The position numbers and the translations under genes are program-made. A stretch of DNA of 64,000 bases from JBFISM01 sp041608535 (GTDB taxonomy: Bacteria; Actinomycetota; Acidimicrobiia; Spongiisociales; UBA5794): the NCBI GenBank assembly GCA_041608535.1, contig JBFISM010000002.1, positions 1 through 64,000 of the forward strand, written 5' to 3'. Below the pieces are notes generated by a model, which saw only the letters and a list, made by a program, of their open reading frames with translations, was not told the DNA's origin and made no database searches. This document shows positions 60,138-64,000 of the stretch, piece by piece. The first letter of the stretch is position 1. Each line of letters begins with the position of its first letter.

Positions 60138-60605
60138 ATGAAGCCGCTGCATCACAACTGGACACTGCCAGGGGTCAGCTCCAACCGATGGAAGCCAATT
60201 CGATTGAGAAACGTGGGTCGCGCTGAACGAACGCTAACTGCCGACAGCTCCGCACCGGCCATAGCCAGGGAGCTCGTCGAGGAGTTCGCCACCGCGAGCT
60301 CCCGCGGTCGGGTCAGCGAAGACGTGCTCGATCGAGCCAAGCTGGCGGTGAGCGAATTGGTCACCAACGCCGTCATCCACGGGTCCGATCCGGGCGCCGA
60401 TCTGGTGGTCACGTTGCGCTGCGAGAAAGACAACCTCATCGTGGACGTGGTCGATCGGGGTAGAGCGGCGCCTACTCCCGCCGACGGCAAGGGTGGATAC
60501 GGCCTGATCATCGTGGAGGAAATGGCGGATACCTTCACCATCCATCGCGGAGACACTTGGCGAGCGACCGCCGCGTTCACACCTCGCCGAGCTGACGACG
60601 CATAA
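60138..60605 (+). CDS. GHKL ATP-binding Ser/Thr kinase, probable anti-sigma factor (RsbW-like)
   Basis: Up to 155 residues. The conserved domain starts near residue 30 (RTLTADSSAPAIARELVEEF) and shows an intact N box, LAVSELVTNAVIHG, a shortened G1 region (VDVVDRG) and GGYGLIIVEEMAD (G2). It should bind the sigma factor and phosphorylate the STAS antagonist. Of the three GHKL-type proteins in this module it is the only one with a canonical ATP site. The ATG at 60138 and a GTG at 60213 are both possible starts. The 3' end overlaps the convergent sigma gene by 29 nt. Confidence 0.82.
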   Translation: MKPLHHNWTLPGVSSNRWKPIRLRNVGRAERTLTADSSAPAIARELVEEFATASSRGRVSEDVLDRAKLAVSELVTNAVIHGSDPGADLVVTLRCEKDNLIVDVVDRGRAAPTPADGKGGYGLIIVEEMADTFTIHRGDTWRATAAFTPRRADDA

Positions 60606-61299
60606 CGTCGAGCGACGCCCGGAGCAATCGAGAAACGTGCATCTGCGAGATGCCCATGCTCTCTGCGATCTCCGATTGGGTCTTGCCCTCGAAGAACCGC
60701 TGGTACAAGATCGCATGCTCTCGGGGTGGCAGCTTCTCCATCAGCGCCGCCGCGGTCACCCGGTCTGCGCTGCGCTCCAGTTCCTCGTCGTCGCCACCCA
60801 GAACCCCACCGAGGGTGCCGCTGTCGGCGTCGTCTCCAATCGGCGCATCCATCGACGCCGCCGTGAAGGCGCCCCCCGCCTCGAGCGCTTCGATCACTTC
60901 CTCGACGTCGCAGTCGATGTCGGCGGCGATCTCACGCAGCGTGGGGGAGCGTCCGAGGCGCTGGGTGAGATGCTGCACCGACTTGCCCACCTCGAGAGTG
61001 CGTTCCTGGAGCGAGCGCGGCACGCGTACCGACCACGCCTTGTCGCGCAGGTGTCGCTTCAACTCGCCAACGATCGTTCGGGTGGCGAAGGTGGCGAACG
61101 CAAAGCCACGCTCCACCTCGAAGCGGTTGATGGCGTTGACCAAACCCAGGCGAGCCACTTGGGTGAGGTCGTCGATCGACTCGCCACGACCGGCAAAACG
61201 TCTAGCCAGTCTCGTGGCTAGATGGTCGTAACGCTCGGCGATCTCGGCCATCGCCCGTGGCTCGCTGCGCCTGGCGAACAGGTCGGTTTCTTCGATCAC
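60577..61299 (-). CDS. SigB/SigF-type (group 3) stress sigma factor
   Basis: A 240-residue sigma factor with regions 2, 3 and 4. SIDDLTQVARLGLVNAINRF and FAFATFATRTIVGELKRHLR are region 2 of the SigB/SigF group, VPRSLQERTLEVGKSVQHLT starts region 3, and LPPREHAILYQRFFEGKTQS with EIAESMGISQMHVSRLL is region 4. It is controlled by partner switching. Its GTG overlaps the stop of the upstream GHKL-like gene by 4 nt. Three matching promoters in the window (57225, 60060 and 62449) are its likely local targets. Confidence 0.92.
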   Translation of the reverse strand: MIEETDLFARRSEPRAMAEIAERYDHLATRLARRFAGRGESIDDLTQVARLGLVNAINRFEVERGFAFATFATRTIVGELKRHLRDKAWSVRVPRSLQERTLEVGKSVQHLTQRLGRSPTLREIAADIDCDVEEVIEALEAGGAFTAASMDAPIGDDADSGTLGGVLGGDDEELERSADRVTAAALMEKLPPREHAILYQRFFEGKTQSEIAESMGISQMHVSRLLRASLDVMRRQLGEV

Positions 61300-61670
61300 G
61301 GAGTCGCGACAGACGCTCCAAACGGAATCACCAGACGGTGCGCTTGGTCGTCGATGTGGGCTGCGGCGAACAGGGCTGAGATGACATCCATGCCGATCGA
61401 TCCGGGGGGCAGGATGGACGCATCGAGCGGTTCGACCTCGAGCATTCCGGCCGCAGCGTCGAGACGAACGGTGGCGGTGGTCCCCGGCGCGGCACCGGTG
61501 ATGGCGGTGATGGCCTCGGACACCACCAGCTTGAGATCCTCGATTCGATCCTCGTTGCCGAGTGCCCGGAGCACGGCCCCGATGAACAGGCGAGCTGTGG
61601 CCGGGGCGGAGGCGCTTGCAGAGACCTCCAGCGAGAACCGGTCGGCGTCGCCGGGTGACGCCTCAGCCAT
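61296..61670 (-). CDS. degenerate GHKL-fold protein in the anti-sigma position
   Basis: A 124-residue protein with the size and strand/helix order of RsbW-type kinases (FSLEVSASASAPATARLFIG ... LKLVVSEAITAITG). The N-box Asn that binds Mg-ATP (usual SEAVTNAxxH) is replaced in SEAITAITGA, and no G1 DxGxG or G2 glycine motif is visible. It probably does not hydrolyse ATP and may act as a sigma- or STAS-binding partner only. It overlaps the STAS gene by 8 nt upstream and the sigma gene by 4 nt downstream, so all three are co-translated. Confidence 0.78.
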   Translation of the reverse strand: MAEASPGDADRFSLEVSASASAPATARLFIGAVLRALGNEDRIEDLKLVVSEAITAITGAAPGTTATVRLDAAAGMLEVEPLDASILPPGSIGMDVISALFAAAHIDDQAHRLVIPFGASVATP

Positions 61671-61998
61671 CGGCCAGGGCTGCAGACCGATCGGGGTATA
61701 CGTGCAGACGCTGGGACAATCCGGTTATCTCGAGAAGCTTGACGACTCGCGGTCCGCTGACGACACGGAGCTGCTTCCCGGCGCCCTCGGCTTGATCGTG
61801 AGTGTTGACGATGGCGCGGAGACCGGTCGAGTCGATGAACGAGACATCGGCGAGGTCGAGCACGATGACGCTGGCATCATGTTGGAAATCGATCCGGTCC
61901 TCGAGCTCCGGTGCGGTCGCAAGATCGATCTCGCCCGTCACGGAGTAGACGCATGCGGCATCGGACTCGATCGTCTCGACGTTGATGGTGGCTGGCAC
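61663..61998 (-). CDS. STAS-domain anti-sigma factor antagonist (RsbV-like)
   Basis: About 111 residues. VTGEIDLATAPELEDRID is the N-terminal STAS strand-helix, and VLDLADVSFIDSTGLRAIV contains the phosphorylatable Ser in DSTGL. In its unphosphorylated form it should sequester the anti-sigma kinase and release the sigma factor. Phosphorylation inactivates it, and the PP2C protein would reverse this. The GTG at 61998 is chosen because it fits the STAS domain start and has GAGG about 11 nt upstream. An ATG at 62046 would overlap the divergent gene's start. Confidence 0.88.
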   Translation of the reverse strand: MPATINVETIESDAACVYSVTGEIDLATAPELEDRIDFQHDASVIVLDLADVSFIDSTGLRAIVNTHDQAEGAGKQLRVVSGPRVVKLLEITGLSQRLHVYPDRSAALADG

Positions 61999-62031
61999 AG
62001 GCGCCCATTCCTCAGCTGGCAGTGAGCGCCG

Positions 62032-62037
62032 TAGTAT
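62032..62037 (+). promoter_or_regulatory. putative -10 element before the divergent GHKL-like gene
   Basis: TAGTAT ends seven nt before the ATG at 62045, a leaderless arrangement. The same bases read as TATACT on the minus strand (62033-62038), a good -10 for the STAS operon, so the two divergent promoters share this palindromic core. Confidence 0.4.
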
Positions 62038-62044
62038 ACGAACC

Positions 62045-62413
62045 ATGTCGCCCGCCATGACCAGAGTCACTGTGCCGGCGCGATCCGAATACGTTCGCGT
62101 CCTGCGCACGATGGCCGCCGATGCCGCCGTCTCGGCCGATCTCAGCTTCGATCGGTACAGCGATCTCGAGCTGGCGGTGGGCGAGGCGAGCGCCATGTTG
62201 CTGGAGCTGGGTCCGGAGAACCTGAGCTGCGAGTTGCATCCGAGCGCCGGGCGGGTCGAGGTCGAGCTCGACGGCGCCGGAGCCGAGGCCACCTCGACCC
62301 CCGACGAGCTGGCACAGCTCGTCATCGAGGCTGTCGCCGACGAGGTCGCCATCGATCTGGCTGCAACGCCGCCGACGGTTCGAGTCGTGGTCGGTGCGGT
62401 CCCCGTTTCCTGA
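62045..62413 (+). CDS. small GHKL-like protein, degenerate (anti-sigma-type fold)
   Basis: A 122-residue protein divergent from the STAS-GHKL-sigma operon. RVTVPARSEYVRVLRTMAAD and SDLELAVGEASAMLLELG follow the RsbW/RsbT helix-strand order, but the N-box Asn is absent (GEASAML) and glycine boxes are not visible. The protein may be a non-catalytic partner-switch component that competes for the STAS protein or the sigma factor. The start at 62045 is supported by a leaderless -10. An ATG at 62057 is an alternative. Confidence 0.7.
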   Translation: MSPAMTRVTVPARSEYVRVLRTMAADAAVSADLSFDRYSDLELAVGEASAMLLELGPENLSCELHPSAGRVEVELDGAGAEATSTPDELAQLVIEAVADEVAIDLAATPPTVRVVVGAVPVS

Positions 62414-62448
62414 AGCGGCAGGGCGCACCGCGACCTGATCCATCCGGT

Positions 62449-62473
62449 GTTTCCATCGGCACCGAATGGGTAG
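62449..62473 (+). promoter_or_regulatory. SigB/SigF-like promoter (GTTT-N15-GGGTAG) before dps
   Basis: GTTT at 62449-62452 and GGGTAG at 62468-62473 with 15-nt spacing, about 40 nt before the Dps ATG. Dps genes are known members of SigB/SigF regulons in Gram-positive bacteria, and the matching sigma gene is encoded 1.2 kb away, so this is the best-supported regulatory site in the window. Confidence 0.65.
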
Positions 62474-62512
62474 GTACGACACGTCGCACGCACGAGATTG
62501 GAAAGAACGCGC

Positions 62513-63076
62513 ATGATCGAGACCTCTTTTCGCCCTGCCGGCCTGTCCCAAGACAGCGCTGCCCAGCTCAATGAGCGCCTTCAACAACGCCTGGGCGGGC
62601 TCCTCGATCTCGCCATGACCTTGAAGCACATTCATTGGAACGTCGTTGGACCGGGCTTCATGGCCGTGCATGAAATGCTCGACGACCAGGTCGAAGCGGT
62701 GCGAGAGATGGCGGATGAGGTGGCGGAACGCATCGCCACTCTCGGTGGCATCGCCAACGGTCTCCCCGGTCATCTCACCCGGACGCGATCCTGGGACGAC
62801 TACTCGCTGGGTCGTGCCGTCGTCGAGGCCCATCTCGGCGCTCTCGACAAGGTGTACGAAGGTGTCATCGCCGACCACCGATCCGCCATCCAATTCGCCG
62901 GCGAACGCGATCCTGTGACGGAGGATTTGCTCGTTGGCCAAGCCGGCAAGCTCGAGCTGTATCAGTGGTTCGTGCGAGCCCACATCGAGAACACCTCCGG
63001 TGAGCTGATGAGCGGGGATGCCAGGACCGAGCTCGATGCCGCGGCCAACGCAGCGACCGGCGATCCTCTGGAGTAG
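62513..63076 (+). CDS. dps: Dps-type ferritin-like DNA-protection protein
   Basis: A 187-residue four-helix protein. TLKHIHWNVVGPGFMAVHEM (about 35-54) and DQVEAVREMADEVAERIATL carry the His, Asp and Glu of the intersubunit ferroxidase site. It oxidises Fe(II) with peroxide, stores iron in a 12-mer and can bind DNA. GGAAAG lies about 8 nt before the ATG at 62513. The promoter matches the sigma factor encoded beside it, and a strong hairpin terminator follows, making this a single-gene transcript. Confidence 0.92.
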   Translation: MIETSFRPAGLSQDSAAQLNERLQQRLGGLLDLAMTLKHIHWNVVGPGFMAVHEMLDDQVEAVREMADEVAERIATLGGIANGLPGHLTRTRSWDDYSLGRAVVEAHLGALDKVYEGVIADHRSAIQFAGERDPVTEDLLVGQAGKLELYQWFVRAHIENTSGELMSGDARTELDAAANAATGDPLE

Positions 63077-63171
63077 AGGCAACCGAAGCAACACTCCAAG
63101 AGCCGAGTACGGGCGCATCGGCACGAGATCCACACAGCGTCTCCGCAACGCCCGGGCGGAGGCGCACGTCG

Positions 63172-63215
63172 ACGGTGGTGGCCTGCCTCTGGCACAGGGG
63201 GGAGGCCACCACCGT
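63172..63215 (+). terminator. 13-bp perfect hairpin downstream of dps
   Basis: ACGGTGGTGGCCT at 63172-63184 pairs perfectly with AGGCCACCACCGT at 63203-63215 around an 18-nt loop. The following CCTTCGTT is only weakly T-rich, as is usual for high-GC terminators. Confidence 0.65.
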
Positions 63216-63355
63216 CCTTCGTTGGGCGTACCACCTCAGCGGCGGGAGCGCCGCGAGTCGCACACGCATCGACGCCCCGGCCGTTGACGCATGCCGGGTG
63301 GCATGATGAGATGGCCGGAGCGACGCGGTCGCATGCGCACAGTTGGGAGGCGGGG

Positions 63356-64000
63356 ATGGCGAAGGTGCTCGTCACCGGAGGAACGGGTTTCGTTGGGTCG
63401 CACACGGTGGCTGCGTTACTACGCGCGGGTCACGAGGTTCGACTGCTGGTCCGGCAGCGTGACCGTGTCGCAGCTGCGCTCGATCCCCATGGGGTCGAGG
63501 TGGCCGACGTCGTCACCGGGGATGTGACCGACGCCGATTCGGTACAGCGGGCGCTCGACGGCCGCGACGCACTCGTTCACCTCGCCACCGTGTTCAGTTT
63601 CGACCCGCAGGACGAAGCGACGATGTTTCGAGTGAACGTCGGCGGGACCCGGATCGTCCTCCACTCGGCAACCGAGGCGGGGCTCGATCCGATCATCCAC
63701 GTGTCGACGACGCTGGCTCTCATCCCGTCTGCCGTGCCCCTCACCAACATGTCCCCGGTCGGCGATCCGGAACCCCCATACTCCCGTTCGAAGGCCAAAG
63801 CGGAGCACGTCGCCCGCAGCCTGCAGCGCGACGGCGCCCCGGTGATCATCACCAACCCCGTGTCCGTCTGGGGACCACACGACCCTCATCTCGGCGAGTC
63901 GGCAACGCTCGCCATAACCGCACTCAAGGGGCAGATGCGGCTGGTCAACGATGGTGTGATCGGTGTCGTGGATGTTCGCGACGTGGCCGATGTTCACGCC
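63356..64000 (+). CDS. NAD-dependent epimerase/dehydratase family protein (partial, runs off the window)
   Basis: 215 codons are visible with no stop before the window ends. The Rossmann start VLVTGGTGFVGSHTVAALLR (about 4-23) carries the TGGTGFVG NAD(P) motif. Then DVTDADSVQRALDGRDALVH, the YSRSKAKAEH segment with catalytic Tyr-x-x-x-Lys (about 141-150), and a VDVRDVADVHA end typical of extended SDRs. It probably acts on a sugar nucleotide, flavonoid- or steroid-like carbonyl. GGGAGG lies about 5 nt before the ATG at 63356. Confidence 0.88.
   Translation, partial: MAKVLVTGGTGFVGSHTVAALLRAGHEVRLLVRQRDRVAAALDPHGVEVADVVTGDVTDADSVQRALDGRDALVHLATVFSFDPQDEATMFRVNVGGTRIVLHSATEAGLDPIIHVSTTLALIPSAVPLTNMSPVGDPEPPYSRSKAKAEHVARSLQRDGAPVIITNPVSVWGPHDPHLGESATLAITALKGQMRLVNDGVIGVVDVRDVADVHA

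Noticed and set aside
1..64000. CRISPR arrays, insertion sequences, prophage genes, tRNA or rRNA genes
   Set aside because: No regularly spaced repeats, transposase or integrase motifs, terminal inverted repeats with target duplications, tRNA cloverleaf or rRNA sequence were seen.

Overview
The window reads as a high-GC actinobacterial chromosome, probably Acidimicrobiia or a related uncultured actinobacterium. That placement is inference from the very high GC content, an F420-type LLM oxidoreductase, AfsR/SARP-type regulation, many GTG starts, frequent 4-8 nt gene overlaps and several leaderless-looking starts. There is no rRNA, tRNA, CRISPR array, phage or insertion sequence. About 62 protein genes are called and the last is cut by the window edge. 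Apart from a hairpin-rich stretch at 1-333 and a 420-nt gap at 40325-40744, gene density is high.

Layout. 0.3-11 kb: ECF sigma/anti-sigma pair, FAH-family hydrolase, pirin, SelO AMPylase, stand-alone LigD-type polymerase, YbaK/patatin pair, and a small membrane protein followed by a two-component system. 11-16.7 kb: PEP-synthase/rifampin-phosphotransferase-like enzyme, HupE and DUF6512 membrane proteins, PlsY-like and DUF3054 proteins. 16.8-22.7 kb: a compact kynurenine-pathway operon for tryptophan catabolism (HAO, ACMSD, KynU, KMO, TDO) with a divergent RidA-family deaminase candidate. 22.8-31.4 kb: DUF3352 protein, Tat-exported amidase, LLM oxidoreductase, giant SARP/NB-ARC regulator and a sigma factor. 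31.4-37.5 kb: a second two-component system divergent from a PepSY protein, an SDR-QueA-like operon behind a MerR-type promoter, a HisA-like/VOC fusion with altered catalytic residues, and a BTAD fragment. 37.5-45.7 kb: BNR-propeller/MoaD pair, MBL hydrolase, OsmC, RarD, GMC oxidoreductase, orphan TadG. 45.8-50.3 kb: a cell-envelope cluster with a UPF0104 membrane protein, a lipoprotein, a PAP2-like/protein-kinase fusion and a canonical PAP2 phosphatase. 51-56 kb: a complete BMP-type nucleoside/sugar ABC transporter. 56-58.5 kb: MscS channel and DUF2254 protein.

58.5-63.1 kb holds a SigB/SigF partner-switching stress module: PAS-PP2C phosphatase, STAS antagonist, group-3 sigma factor and three GHKL-type proteins, two of which look degenerate. 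I found three close matches to the SigB/SigF promoter (GTTT-N15/16-GGGTAG), in front of the one canonical GHKL kinase, a Dps gene and the DUF2254 gene. This suggests a locally encoded regulon with feedback and is the most coherent new observation here.

Functions come from motif recognition and gene context without database searches. Starts were chosen by ribosome-binding sites, overlaps, leaderless -10 placement or conserved domain boundaries, as stated in each entry.
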